Source: Vulcanimicrobium alpinum (GTDB lineage: Bacteria; Vulcanimicrobiota; Vulcanimicrobiia; Vulcanimicrobiales; Vulcanimicrobiaceae). From it: a stretch of DNA of 64,000 nt. Location of the stretch: NCBI RefSeq assembly GCF_027923555.1, contig NZ_AP025523.1:1302001-1366000 (forward strand), in the 5' to 3' direction. Within the stretch, counting starts at the first letter, position 1. Each line of letters starts with the position of its first letter. Below are positions 33,006 through 41,874 of this stretch, in pieces. A program made the position numbers and the translations under genes. The notes beneath the pieces are model-generated. The model was not told the origin of the DNA, did not search any database, and worked only from the letters and a program-made list of their open reading frames with translations.

Positions 33006-33389
33006 ATGCCTTTCGCTCCGCTCCTGCGTACGCTTCCCGTCCTCGCGCTGATCGCGGCTTCGACGGCCGTCGCGTCGGCGAACCTGACCGAGCGCCAAGG
33101 CTCCGCGGTCGCGGGCGGCAAGATCCGCGACTACCACGGGTACGTCCGCCACGTCTCGACCGAGAACATTCGCGTGCACTGCGTCGACGGCACGCCGGCC
33201 GACCTCTCGTTCCTGTACGCGCCGAATTTCGCGACCCTGCTCTCCGACGGGAAGAGCGTGCAGACCAAGGACCTCAAACCGAATACGCCGGTGCACGTCG
33301 AATTCACCCAGTCGCTGGGGATCCGCAAGGCGTACAAAATCTACGTCGCCGACCCGCACGGGCGCGGGCTCTACGGTTTCAAGAGTTAA
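33006..33389 (+). CDS. Exported hypothetical protein
   Basis: A 127-residue protein with a signal peptide (LLRTLPVLALIAASTAVASA) and a small beta-rich domain. That domain contains GYVRHVSTENIRVHCVDGTPADLSFLYA and PNTPVHVEFTQSLGIRKAYKI. It resembles the 126-residue exported protein at 26695 in overall plan, but no family is recognised. It precedes a DUF4127 gene by nine bases. Confidence 0.6.
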   Translation: MPFAPLLRTLPVLALIAASTAVASANLTERQGSAVAGGKIRDYHGYVRHVSTENIRVHCVDGTPADLSFLYAPNFATLLSDGKSVQTKDLKPNTPVHVEFTQSLGIRKAYKIYVADPHGRGLYGFKS

Positions 33390-33398
33390 AGCGCTGCC

Positions 33399-34958
33399 GT
33401 GACGAACGGCGACGCGATGCACTCGATCGCGGCGCTGTTCTCGGCGGTCCTGGCCCTCACGTTCGTCGTCGTCCCGCTGGACGACCGTCCGGTCACCGCG
33501 CAGCTTCCGAAACTGCTGGGCGCGATCGCCGGAGTGCAGGTGGTCGAGCCGCCCGTACCGCTGCTCGGACGCTATCTCACGCCCGGCGATCCCGACGCGA
33601 TCCTGCGCTGGCTTCGCAGCGAGGCGCCGGCCGACGCGCGCGCCTACATCGTCTCGAACGACATGGCCGTCTACGGCGGGCTCGTCGCGTCGCGGATTCC
33701 CGGCGTCTCGCGCGCTCTCGCCTACACGCGCGTGAGCGATCTCGCGAGCGTGCGCGCGTCGCGCCCGGCGGCGTCGTTCGCCGTGTTCGGCACGGTCATG
33801 CGCCTCGCTCCGACCGGCGTGCCCGCGACCGGCGGCGCAAAGACGTTCCCGTTCGCGGGCGACGTGTGGCCGCTCGTGCAGACGTACGCGAACTTGCCGG
33901 ATCCGCCGCAGACCGCCGAGCAGCAGGCGCTGGCGGTGCGCCTGCGCGCGCGGCTTGGGACGAATTTGGACGCCTATCTCGCCACGCGCGCCCGCAACCG
34001 CGACGTCGATCTGTTCGCGCTGCGCACGGAGGCGGAGGGCGGTTTCGACCGCGTCCTGCTCGGGCAGGACGATGCGGGGCCGGTCGGGCTGCACCTGCGC
34101 GATCTGGCGGCGCTGCGGCGTTTCAGCGCGGCGTGGCTGACGCCGGCGCGCGCGTCGATCGAGCCGGGCGCGGACGAGTTGGCGATGGTGCTCGAGGGTG
34201 CCGCGCTCGCGCGCGAAGCGCGCGTCGTGCCGCGAGTGCGCGTGATCTACTCGCGCGCCGACGGCGGGACGGTGAACGATCCGCTCGAGTTTGCGCCGAT
34301 CGCGACGACGATCGACGACATCATCCGCAGCTGCGGGGCGCGTCAGGTCGCGGCGGACGCGGCGGCCGACGTCGACCTGTTCGTGCGCGTTCCGGCAACG
34401 AGCGACGCCGACGAGCAGACCTTCGTCGCGCGCATCGCGGGGGATGCGCCGCCGCGCCTGCGCGCGATCGCCGACCTCTCGTTCCTCACGCCGGACGACT
34501 ACGTGCAGCAGCGCCGGCTGACCGGCGACCTGATCGACGCCGGCGTTGCAGGATCGATCGATGCGTTCGCGTCTTGGAACACCGTCGCCAACACCGTCGG
34601 CACGGCGCTCCCGGAAGCGATCGCCGTGATCGCAGGGCGCCGGCTGGGCACGTACGACGCGCGCGCGCACGCGACGTTCACGCTGATGCGCTACGTCGAC
34701 GACGTCGCGTTCCACACCGTCGTGCGGCCGAAGATCAACGACGACCTGAGTGCCGGCGGAATCGATGACCACACCTATCTCGAAGGCGACGTCGCCCGCC
34801 GCACCGATGCCGAGAACCGCGCGCTGCTGTGGCCGGCCGGTCTCGATCTGCTGGCGCGCATCGCAGCGCAGTACCGCGATGCGGGCTTCACGATCACCTT
34901 GCCGTGGGACCGCACCTTCGAGACGAAACTCGACGTGCGGCTCGCGCCGAAGCGCTGA
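33399..34958 (+). CDS. DUF4127 family protein, probably exported
   Basis: A 519-residue protein with the DUF4127 hallmarks VVPLDDRPVTAQLPKLLG near the N-terminus, YIVSNDMAVYGGLVASRIPG, DAFASWNTVANTVGTALPEA and a late RYVDDVAFHTVVRP. The family is widespread in soil and cell-wall-active bacteria but has no established function. The N-terminus (IAALFSAVLALTFVVVPL) looks like a short signal or anchor. The start is GTG at 33399 or ATG at 33417. Confidence 0.8.
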   Translation: MTNGDAMHSIAALFSAVLALTFVVVPLDDRPVTAQLPKLLGAIAGVQVVEPPVPLLGRYLTPGDPDAILRWLRSEAPADARAYIVSNDMAVYGGLVASRIPGVSRALAYTRVSDLASVRASRPAASFAVFGTVMRLAPTGVPATGGAKTFPFAGDVWPLVQTYANLPDPPQTAEQQALAVRLRARLGTNLDAYLATRARNRDVDLFALRTEAEGGFDRVLLGQDDAGPVGLHLRDLAALRRFSAAWLTPARASIEPGADELAMVLEGAALAREARVVPRVRVIYSRADGGTVNDPLEFAPIATTIDDIIRSCGARQVAADAAADVDLFVRVPATSDADEQTFVARIAGDAPPRLRAIADLSFLTPDDYVQQRRLTGDLIDAGVAGSIDAFASWNTVANTVGTALPEAIAVIAGRRLGTYDARAHATFTLMRYVDDVAFHTVVRPKINDDLSAGGIDDHTYLEGDVARRTDAENRALLWPAGLDLLARIAAQYRDAGFTITLPWDRTFETKLDVRLAPKR

Positions 34959-34961
34959 GTC

Positions 34962-35390
34962 TCAACCCTCGCGGGGCGGGCCGCCGCCCGGCGGCTGGCA
35001 GAGTTCGACGAGGACGCCGCCGGTCGACTTGGGGTGCAGAAACGCGATCGTATTGCCGTGCGCGCCGCGGCGCGGCTCTTCGTCGATCAGGCGGATCCCG
35101 GCGGCCTTCAGACGCGCGAGTTCGGCGCGGATGTCGGCGACGCGGTAGGCGGTGTGATGCAGTTTCGTCTGCGCGTCGCCGCGGTAGCGGGCGATCGGGG
35201 ACTCCTCGTCGAGCGGGCGCAGGAGTTCGATGACCGCGTTGCCGGTCCGCACGCCGACGGCTTCGATCCCCTGATCGGCGACGATCTCGCGGTAGACGAA
35301 CGAGAAGCCGAGGGTCTGCGTGTACAGCGCGATCGCCGCGTCCAGGTCTTTGACGACGATCGCGACATGATCGATCGGCGCGTCGATCAT
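34962..35390 (-). CDS. mce: Methylmalonyl-CoA epimerase
   Basis: A 142-residue vicinal-oxygen-chelate protein. It starts [24 protein letters not shown] and shows the metal ligands His (IDHVAI), His (LHHTAYRV) and Glu (VLVELCQPP). It has [22 protein letters not shown], typical of the epimerase. It interconverts (S)- and (R)-methylmalonyl-CoA for the mutase encoded just upstream, whose stop its ATG overlaps. Together with the carboxylase genes further on it forms the propionate pathway. Confidence 0.92.
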   Translation of the reverse strand: MIDAPIDHVAIVVKDLDAAIALYTQTLGFSFVYREIVADQGIEAVGVRTGNAVIELLRPLDEESPIARYRGDAQTKLHHTAYRVADIRAELARLKAAGIRLIDEEPRRGAHGNTIAFLHPKSTGGVLVELCQPPGGGPPREG

Positions 35391-36964
35391 GCGATGCGTT
35401 CGCGGGCGACGTGCGTGCCGAACACGTCGCGCAGGACGTTGCAGATCTCGCCGAGCGTCGCTCCGGCGTCGACCGCCTCGATGAAGCGCGGCATCAGGTT
35501 CTCGGTCCCTTCGGCGGCGGCGCGCACGGCGTCGAGCGCCGCGCTTGCGCGCGCCGCGTCGCGCGCTTCGCGAAACGCGCGCGTCCGCGCGACCTGATCG
35601 CGCTCGATCGACGGGTCGATCCGCTGGATCGGCATCGAGACGACGTCGCTCGCGTCCCCGAAGCGGTTCACCGCGACGACGACCTGTTCGCCGCGCTCGA
35701 TCTGCTGCTGGGCGCGGTAGGCGGATTCGCCGATCTGATCCTGCATCCAGCCGCTCTCTACCGCCGCGACCGCGCCGCCCATCGCGTCGACCTCCGCGAT
35801 CAGCTCGCGCGCGCGCGCCGTCAGCTCCTCGGTGAGCGACTCGACGTAATACGAGCCCGCCAGCGGGTCGACGACGTCGGTGACGCCGCTCTCGAACGCG
35901 ATGATCTGCTGCGTGCGCAGCGCGACGCGCGCCGACTCCGCGGTCGGAAGCCCGAGCGCTTCGTCCTGTCCGTTGGTGTGCAGCGACTGCGTCCCGCCGA
36001 GGACGGCCGCGAGCGCCTGCAGGGCGACCCGGACGACGTTGTTCTGCGGTTCCTGCGCGGTGAGCGTCGAGCCGCCGGTTTGGGTGTGAAAGCGCAGCAT
36101 CTGCGACTTCGGATCGGTCGAGCCGAACTCGTCGCGCACGATCTGGGCCCAGAGCGTGCGGGCGGCACGGAACTTCGCGATCTCTTCGAAGAAATCGTTG
36201 TGCGCGTTCCAGAAGAAGGAGATGCGCGGTGCGACCGTGTCGACGGAAAGCCCGGTGCGCTTCGCGGCGCGCAGGTACGCTTTCGCGTTGGCGAGCGTGA
36301 ACGCGATCTCTTGGAGCGCGGTCGAGCCCGCTTCGCGGATGTGATAGCCGGAGATCGAGATCGTGTTCCAGTTCGGGACGTGTTCCGCGCAGTACGCCAT
36401 CACGTCGGTCACCAGCCGCATCGACGGCTCGGGCGGATAGATGTAGGTGCCGCGCGCGACGTACTCCTTGAGCACGTCGTTCTGAATCGTCCCGCCGAGC
36501 TTCTCGAACGGGACCCCGCGCCGGCGCGCGACGGCGAGGACGAACGCGAGCAGGATCGACGCGGGCGCATTGATCGTCATCGAGACGGTGACCGCGTCGA
36601 GCGGGATACCGTCGAAAAGCGTCTCGACGTCGGCAATCGTGTCGATCGCCACGCCGACCTTCCCGACCTCGCCGCGCGCCGCGACGGCGTCGGAATCATG
36701 GCCGAGCTGGGTCGGCAGATCGAACGCGACCGACAGGCCGGTGACCCCGTTTGCCAGGAGGTAGCGGTAACGCTCGTTCGACTCCGCCGCGGTAGCGAAC
36801 CCGGCATACTGACGCATCGTCCAGTGCCGTCCGCGGTACATGTCGCGCCGGATCCCGCGCGTATACGGGAACGTCCCGGGGAGCGCGCGGCGGATCGGCG
36901 GGGCGGTTTCCTCGTAGACGGGCTTCAGCGGGATTCCGCTGGCGTTGATCTCGCGCGCACTCAC
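35387..36964 (-). CDS. Methylmalonyl-CoA mutase, large (catalytic) subunit
   Basis: A 525-residue catalytic TIM-barrel domain: [75 protein letters not shown] and [18 protein letters not shown]. It ends without a C-terminal B12-binding domain. The small cobalamin subunit must therefore be encoded elsewhere, as in archaeal and some bacterial two-subunit mutases. It isomerises (R)-methylmalonyl-CoA to succinyl-CoA. The GTG start overlaps the stop of a possible 40-codon ORF. Confidence 0.94.
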   Translation of the reverse strand: MSAREINASGIPLKPVYEETAPPIRRALPGTFPYTRGIRRDMYRGRHWTMRQYAGFATAAESNERYRYLLANGVTGLSVAFDLPTQLGHDSDAVAARGEVGKVGVAIDTIADVETLFDGIPLDAVTVSMTINAPASILLAFVLAVARRRGVPFEKLGGTIQNDVLKEYVARGTYIYPPEPSMRLVTDVMAYCAEHVPNWNTISISGYHIREAGSTALQEIAFTLANAKAYLRAAKRTGLSVDTVAPRISFFWNAHNDFFEEIAKFRAARTLWAQIVRDEFGSTDPKSQMLRFHTQTGGSTLTAQEPQNNVVRVALQALAAVLGGTQSLHTNGQDEALGLPTAESARVALRTQQIIAFESGVTDVVDPLAGSYYVESLTEELTARARELIAEVDAMGGAVAAVESGWMQDQIGESAYRAQQQIERGEQVVVAVNRFGDASDVVSMPIQRIDPSIERDQVARTRAFREARDAARASAALDAVRAAAEGTENLMPRFIEAVDAGATLGEICNVLRDVFGTHVARERIA

Positions 36965-37083
36965 AGCCGTCCAGCCTTCGTTGGCGCGCGTGCCTCTTCT
37001 TTCGGACCCTCCCCTCCGCCGCGCGCGCCGGCGTAAGCCGCCTTACGGCGCATCTTTTCGCGTTTGCGTACCGTTGTGTTCAC
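36961..37083 (-). CDS. Possible 40-residue basic leader ORF before the mutase gene
   Basis: A GTG at 37083 opens a frame encoding a lysine/arginine-rich peptide ([20 protein letters not shown]...). Its TGA overlaps the mutase GTG. This overlap suggests translational coupling. No family is recognised, and ATG at 37053 is an alternative start. It faces msrB, whose ATG is two bases away in the opposite direction. Confidence 0.3.
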   Translation of the reverse strand: MNTTVRKREKMRRKAAYAGARGGGEGPKEEARAPTKAGRL

Positions 37084-37084
37084 G

Positions 37085-37558
37085 ATGAACCGCCGCTCGA
37101 TGCTCCTCGGCCTTGCCGCCGTCCCCGCGACCTTCCCGCTCGCTGCGCGCGCCGCGTCCGGGACGGTGACGCACACCGACGCGGAGTGGCGCAGACTGCT
37201 CCCGCCCGAAGCCTACCAGGTGCTGCGGCACGAGGGGACGGAGCATGCGTTCTCGAGCCCGCTCGACGAAGAGCGCCGCGCCGGACTCTACTCGTGCCTG
37301 GGCTGCGACCTGCCGCTCTTTTCCTCGAAGACGAAGTTCGACAGCGGAACGGGCTGGCCGAGTTTCTGGGCGCCCCTGCCGAACGCTGTCGCGACGAAGT
37401 CCGACTACGTCATCGTGGTCGAACGCATCGAAGTGCACTGCCGGCGCTGCGCCGGGCATCTCGGCCACGTTTTCGATGACGGGCCGCAGCCGACCGGAAA
37501 GCGGTACTGCATGAACGGCGTCGCGCTGCGCTTCACCCCGGGGCGCACGACGGCGTAG
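37085..37558 (+). CDS. msrB: Peptide-methionine (R)-S-oxide reductase MsrB, exported
   Basis: A 157-residue MsrB with an N-terminal twin-arginine-like export signal (MNRRSMLLGLAAVPATFPLAARA). The zinc site is C71/C74 (CLGC) and C119/C122 (CRRC). The active-site motifs are SGTGWPSFWAPL and GHLGHVFDDGP, and the catalytic Cys is C142 in RYCMNGVALRF. It repairs oxidised methionine, here in the periplasm. The following GNAT-like reading frame begins directly at its stop. Confidence 0.93.
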   Translation: MNRRSMLLGLAAVPATFPLAARAASGTVTHTDAEWRRLLPPEAYQVLRHEGTEHAFSSPLDEERRAGLYSCLGCDLPLFSSKTKFDSGTGWPSFWAPLPNAVATKSDYVIVVERIEVHCRRCAGHLGHVFDDGPQPTGKRYCMNGVALRFTPGRTTA

Positions 37559-38264
37559 ATGCTCGACGACGCGGAACTCGCCCGCCGCTCCATTCGGGGC
37601 TTCGGCGAGATGGTCGCGGCCCTCGGATGCTGCGCCGGCGGCGCGCAGACGGAAATCCGCCGTCGCGATGCGCTCGGCGCGCGCATCGACGCCGCCGAGA
37701 ATCCGTGGTTCGATGCGGCGATCGTACCGGCCGGAGCGACGCCGCCCGCCGACGACGCGCTGCTGCCGCATTGTCTGTGGACGATCGCCGCGCACGTAAC
37801 GGGACGCGTCGAAGATCCGCGGATCGCGACCCCGTGCATGGGGGTCGCGCTCGACGCTGCGGCATTTGACGGCGAGGATGCGCCGGACGTCGAGGAGCCG
37901 TCGCTCGCCGTCGTCGGCGACGTCAACGACCGCGCCTACGGCGCCGTCGGCGCGTTTGCCCCGTTGGTGCGACGGCGATCGCGTCCGCGCGAACGGGCTG
38001 CGGGACAGAGAGACGTTCGTCTGCGTCGCGCTGACGATCGCGGTTGACGACGACCTGGGCATCCATTACGTCGCGACCGAGGCCGCGCATCGCCGGCGCG
38101 GCTTGGCGAGCCGGCTCCTTCGCGCGATCCTCGCGAACGCACGCGCGGCCGGGATGCGCAGCGCGATTCTGCAGGCCAGCGCCGACGGCCTCGCGGTGTA
38201 CGAACGGCTCGGGTTCCGCCGCGTCGCGACGCTGCGCGGATATCTGCGCCCGAACGCGGCCTGA
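37559..38264 (+). pseudogene. GNAT-family acetyltransferase, frameshifted
   Basis: The first frame (37559 to about 37970) gives an N-terminal half: RSIRGFGEMVAALGCCAGGA, NPWFDAAIVPAG and NDRAYGAVGAFAPLV. The conserved acetyl-CoA half (LGIHYVATEAAHRRRGLASRLLRAILANAR, VYERLGFRRVATL) is in another frame from about 37975 to 38264. A single-base change near 37970 would join them into one ~235-residue protein. It is either a recent pseudogene or a sequence error. Confidence 0.7.
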
Positions 38265-38268
38265 CGCG

Positions 38269-38652
38269 CTACGCCGGCCGCACGGCCCGCCGCGCGCCCG
38301 CTACGTAGAGCGCGACCAGGATCGCCTGGAACGGCATCGGCGCGATCGTCTGCAGCGACGCCGGCGCGTTGCCGAGCGCGATCTGCACGGCGGGGATGGC
38401 GACGCCGAGCGTCTGATCGAGCGCGCACAGCCACAGCAGCGGCTGCCAGCGCGGCGTGTCGCGCAGGATCAGCGCGTAGATGCATGCGGCGACGATCAGC
38501 TCGCCGCCGAGGAACGCGGTGACCGCCGGATCTTTGACCGGAACCCCGAGCAGCGGCGCGATCAGCGGCTGCGCGAAGATGCACAGCAGGCCGACCGCGC
38601 CGTCGATGATGATCCCGGCGACGAGCGCGACGCGCAGCGCGACAGCGAACAC
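38269..38652 (-). CDS. Small multi-span membrane protein, unknown
   Basis: A 127-residue hydrophobic protein with about four membrane spans (VALVAGIIIDGAVGLLCIFA, ELIVAACIYALIL, LLWLCALDQTLGVAIPAVQI and FQAILVALYVAGA). The GTG start lies two bases after the stop of the biotin carboxylase gene, so it is the last gene of that run. No family is recognised. Confidence 0.6.
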   Translation of the reverse strand: MFAVALRVALVAGIIIDGAVGLLCIFAQPLIAPLLGVPVKDPAVTAFLGGELIVAACIYALILRDTPRWQPLLWLCALDQTLGVAIPAVQIALGNAPASLQTIAPMPFQAILVALYVAGARRAVRPA

Positions 38653-38654
38653 GG

Positions 38655-40430
38655 CTAGGCGATCGTCAGCAGCGGCGTGCGGGCTTCGACGGTCGTGCCG
38701 GCCGCGACGTGCACCGCTTCGACGGTCCCGCTCTTGTGGGCGCGGATCTCGTTCATCATCTTCATCGCCTCGATCACCGCGACGACGTCGCCCTCGCTGA
38801 CGCTCGCGCCCGGCGCCGCGGGGATCTCGACGACGACGCCGTGCATCGGCGCGATCACGTCGTTGCCGGCCGCGGCGGCACCCGGTTTGCGTCCGCCGCC
38901 GCCCTTTTTCGGTACGGGCTTTGCCGCTGCCGGCGCGAGCGCCGCGCCGGCGAGCGGCAGATCGACGAACCGTACGCGGAAGAGTTTGCCGTTGACCTCG
39001 ACCCGCAGCGTTTCGCCGTCGGCCGACGACTCGGAACAGCCGGCGGGTTCTGCGCGCGCGCCGTTGGACGCAGCGGGGACCAGGCTCGCCGCGAACGGCT
39101 CGAGCGTCGCCGTGCCGTACGACGCATCGCGCACCGGCGCGAAGTCGCACAGCGCGCGCAGCAGCGGCAAGGTCGTCGGGACGCCCTCGATCACGTACTC
39201 GTCGATCGCGCGCGCCAAGCGCGCCAGCGTCTCCTCGCGCGTGCGGCCGCGCACGATCAGCTTCGCGATCATCGAGTCGTAGTCGGGCGTGATCGTGAAG
39301 CCGGGGAACGCCGCCGAGTCGACGCGCACGCCGAAGCCGCCGGGCTCTTTGTAGCGCGCGACCGTGCCGGGCGCCGGCCGGAAGCCCTGCGCGGGATCTT
39401 CGGCGTTGACGCGGACCTCGATCGCATGGCCGCGGAACGTGATGTCGGCCTGCGCGACGGAGAGCGGCCGCCCGGCCGCGACGAGGATCTGCTCGCGCAC
39501 CAGATCGATCCCCGAGATCTCTTCGGAGACGGTGTGCTCGACTTGGATGCGCGTGTTCATCTCCAGGAAGTAGAACGCGTCGCCGCTCACCAGACACTCG
39601 ATCGTGCCGGCCGAGTCGTAGCGGATCGCGCGCGCGGCCTGGACCCCCGCGGCGCGCAACCCTTCGCGGACGTTCTCCGGGATGAGCGCGGGCGCTTCTT
39701 CCCAGAGCTTCTGATGACGGCGCTGCAGCGAGCAGTCGCGTTCGCCGACGTGCATGACGTTGCCGTGCTTGTCGGCAAGGACTTGCAGCTCGATGTGCTT
39801 CGGGTTTTCGAGATACCGCTCGACGTAGATCGTCGGGTTGCCGAAGTATGCGGTCGCCTCGCGCTGCGCGGTGGAGAACGCCGCGGCGAGTTCGTCGACG
39901 CTGCGCGCGACCTTCAGCCCTTTTCCGCCGCCGCCGCCCGACGCTTTGAGCGCCAGCGGCAGACCGTACTTCTCGGCGGCGACGCGCGCCGCGTCGGCGT
40001 CGCCGATCGCGTCGGTCCCGCCCGGTACGACCGGAACCCCGGCCGCGACCATCGCTTGGCGCGCGCGGATCTTGTCGCCCATCGCATCGATCGCTTCGGG
40101 ATGCGGGCCGATCCACGTGATCCCCGTGTCGATCACCCGGCGCGCGAACGGTGCGTTCTCGGCGAAGAAGCCGTAGCCGGGATGGATCGCGTCGACGCCC
40201 GCGCGCTGCGCGACCTCGAGGAGCCGGTCGGCATTGAGATACGACTGCGACGGCGCCGCCGGCCCGAGGAGAAACGCTTCGTCGGCGTAGCGCACGTGCA
40301 GCGCGTCGCGGTCGGCGTCGGAGTAGACCGCGACTGTCGCGCAGCCGAGTTCCTTCGCGCTGCGCATCACGCGGATCGCGATCTCGCCGCGGTTCGCGAC
40401 GAGGATCTTGCGAAACGGGGCGCCGCTCAC
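38655..40430 (-). CDS. Acyl-CoA carboxylase alpha subunit: biotin carboxylase fused to biotin carrier
   Basis: A 591-residue protein. The biotin carboxylase part begins FRKILVANRGEIAIRVMRSAKELG and shows the ATP loop SGGGGGKGLKVA, HIELQVLADKHGNVMHVGERDCS and FLEMNTRIQVEHTVSEEI. After a linker comes the carrier domain with the biotinyl lysine in VIEAMKMMNEIRAHKSG. It carboxylates biotin for transfer by a carboxyltransferase, most likely the subunit at 43425. This acetyl/propionyl-CoA carboxylase fits the methylmalonyl-CoA genes nearby. The GTG overlaps the preceding small ORF. Confidence 0.93.
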   Translation of the reverse strand: MSGAPFRKILVANRGEIAIRVMRSAKELGCATVAVYSDADRDALHVRYADEAFLLGPAAPSQSYLNADRLLEVAQRAGVDAIHPGYGFFAENAPFARRVIDTGITWIGPHPEAIDAMGDKIRARQAMVAAGVPVVPGGTDAIGDADAARVAAEKYGLPLALKASGGGGGKGLKVARSVDELAAAFSTAQREATAYFGNPTIYVERYLENPKHIELQVLADKHGNVMHVGERDCSLQRRHQKLWEEAPALIPENVREGLRAAGVQAARAIRYDSAGTIECLVSGDAFYFLEMNTRIQVEHTVSEEISGIDLVREQILVAAGRPLSVAQADITFRGHAIEVRVNAEDPAQGFRPAPGTVARYKEPGGFGVRVDSAAFPGFTITPDYDSMIAKLIVRGRTREETLARLARAIDEYVIEGVPTTLPLLRALCDFAPVRDASYGTATLEPFAASLVPAASNGARAEPAGCSESSADGETLRVEVNGKLFRVRFVDLPLAGAALAPAAAKPVPKKGGGGRKPGAAAAGNDVIAPMHGVVVEIPAAPGASVSEGDVVAVIEAMKMMNEIRAHKSGTVEAVHVAAGTTVEARTPLLTIA

Positions 40431-40642
40431 GGGCGGCGCCCCGCCGCGCGCCAGCGCGACGACACGGAGCCGTACGCGCGCGAGCCGGCCGCGTCCTGAT
40501 CGCCGAGCCGCGCGGCGAGCCCCCAGCGCGAGGCCGGCGGCGCGGCCGCCGCAGGCGCGTGCGCGCGCTGGATCGCGACGAAGGCGGCGGCGATTGCCGC
40601 AAGCATCTCGCCGTCGGGCCCGGCGGTACGTTCCCGGTCCAT
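40427..40642 (-). CDS. Small acyl-CoA carboxylase-associated (epsilon-like) protein
   Basis: A 71-residue protein with an N-terminal helix (MLAAIAAAFVAIQRAHA), an Ala/Pro linker and a conserved-looking SRWGLAARLGDQDA segment. Short proteins of this plan (helix, linker, then a S-x-W-x-x-A-x-R-x patch) accompany biotin-dependent carboxylase or decarboxylase genes. The assignment rests on this plan and on strict overlap with fabI upstream and the carboxylase downstream. Confidence 0.5.
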   Translation of the reverse strand: MDRERTAGPDGEMLAAIAAAFVAIQRAHAPAAAAPPASRWGLAARLGDQDAAGSRAYGSVSSRWRAAGRRP

Positions 40643-41418
40643 CACGCCTGCGCGGTGTCGGGGTACATCCCCATGGCGTGATAGCCGGCGTCGATGAAGT
40701 GCACGTCGGCGGTGACTTGGGTCGAGAGATCGGAGGCCAGGTAGACGGCGCAGTTGCCGACGTCCTCCGCGCTGACGTTACGCTTGAGCGGCGAGGCGGC
40801 CGCGACTTTCGCCGGCATCGACGAGAAGCCGGCGACCTGGCGCGACGAGGCCGTTTTGATCGGTCCGGCAGAGATCGCATTGACGCGGATTCCACGCTCG
40901 CCCAGATCGAACGCCAGGTACCGCACGATCGACTCGAGCGCGGCTTTCGCGATCCCCGCGATATTGTAATTCGGCACGATCTGCGTTGCGCCGAGGTACG
41001 TCAGCGCCATCACCGAGGCGTTGTCGTTGAGGTTGCGTTCGAGCGCGTTGACCAGCGCGATCAGGGAGTACGCGCTGATATCCATCGCGGTCGCGAAGCC
41101 GTCGCGCGAGGTCGTGTAGACCTTCCCGGAGAGGTCCTCTTTCTTGACGAACGCGATCGAGTGGACGAGCCCGTCGATCGGGCCCGCCGCGGCGGCGAGC
41201 GCGCGCAGCGACTCCTCGCTGGTGACGTCGCACGGATGGACCGCGGCGCCGCCGAACTCGCGGGCGTGCTCGCGGACCGCGTCCTCGACGCGCTCTCCCT
41301 GGTAGGTCAGGATCAGGCGCGCGCCGTGCGCGTGGAGCTGCTTTGCGATCCCGGCGGCGATCGACCAGCGGTTCGCGACGCCGGTCACCAGCAGGGTCTT
41401 TCCGTCGAGCAATGCCAC
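40642..41418 (-). CDS. fabI: Enoyl-[acyl-carrier-protein] reductase (NADH) FabI
   Basis: A 258-residue short-chain dehydrogenase of the FabI type. The start is LLDGKTLLVTGVANRWSIAAGIAKQLHAHGA, followed by LVHSIAFVKKEDLSG. The catalytic Tyr-x6-Lys is in IVPNYNIAGIAKAALES, and GIRVNAISAGPIKTASS follows. It catalyses the last reduction in each fatty-acid elongation cycle. The GTG start gives the family's length; an upstream ATG at 41493 would add 25 poorly conserved residues. It is the first gene of the run fabI, small subunit, biotin carboxylase, membrane protein. Confidence 0.93.
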   Translation of the reverse strand: MALLDGKTLLVTGVANRWSIAAGIAKQLHAHGARLILTYQGERVEDAVREHAREFGGAAVHPCDVTSEESLRALAAAAGPIDGLVHSIAFVKKEDLSGKVYTTSRDGFATAMDISAYSLIALVNALERNLNDNASVMALTYLGATQIVPNYNIAGIAKAALESIVRYLAFDLGERGIRVNAISAGPIKTASSRQVAGFSSMPAKVAAASPLKRNVSAEDVGNCAVYLASDLSTQVTADVHFIDAGYHAMGMYPDTAQA

Positions 41419-41560
41419 GGAGAATCGGGATGGGCCGCGTAGGTCCGACAACCCTTCTCGCCCGATTCGGATTGGGCCGAACGCGCCTAGCACGGCGTGC
41501 GGCGGCGTGCTATCCTGGGCCCGAGCGTCACACGGCTCTCAGTGTGAGAAGGACAGGAAC

Positions 41561-41874
41561 ATGACAACGTTGTTACGGGCGGCTTTAGCCGCCGGTGCCT
41601 TTGGCGCGTTGCTCTTCCCCGCCGCGAGCGTCGCCGAGATGGACATGTCGGCGCCGGTTCCGTGGAACACCACCGGCGCGACGCCGTACGTGCAGCGCGA
41701 CGCGCAGCAGAAACCGCTCGTCGTCGGGCTCACCATCCCGGCCAAGACGATCGCGGCGCTCCCGCGATGCGTTCCGAAGCCGTCTACCCGGTCGATCACG
41801 CCGGGCTCATCCAGACCGTCAACCTGCAGTGGCATCCGCGCGGACACGAGCCCGAGCACGTCTACGATATCCCG
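41561..41874 (+). pseudogene. Secreted-protein gene (TTHB210/DUF5602-like), frameshifted and truncated by IS256
   Basis: It starts with a signal peptide (MTTLLRAALAAGAFGALLFPAASVAEMD) and reads on to KTIAALP. One base is then missing near 41763 and the frame continues as AMRSEAVYPVDHAGLIQTVNLQWHPRGHEPEHVYDIP. This resembles secreted proteins in which the next residues are PHFDFHFY. The IS256 element begins right after DIP, and no continuation is found beyond its right end. So the gene is doubly dead. Confidence 0.65.

Noticed and set aside
32970-34772. Long minus-strand open frame upstream of the GNAT gene at 32565
   Set aside because: It lies antisense to the exported protein and DUF4127 genes and has shadow-type composition; only the last 134 residues form a real domain.
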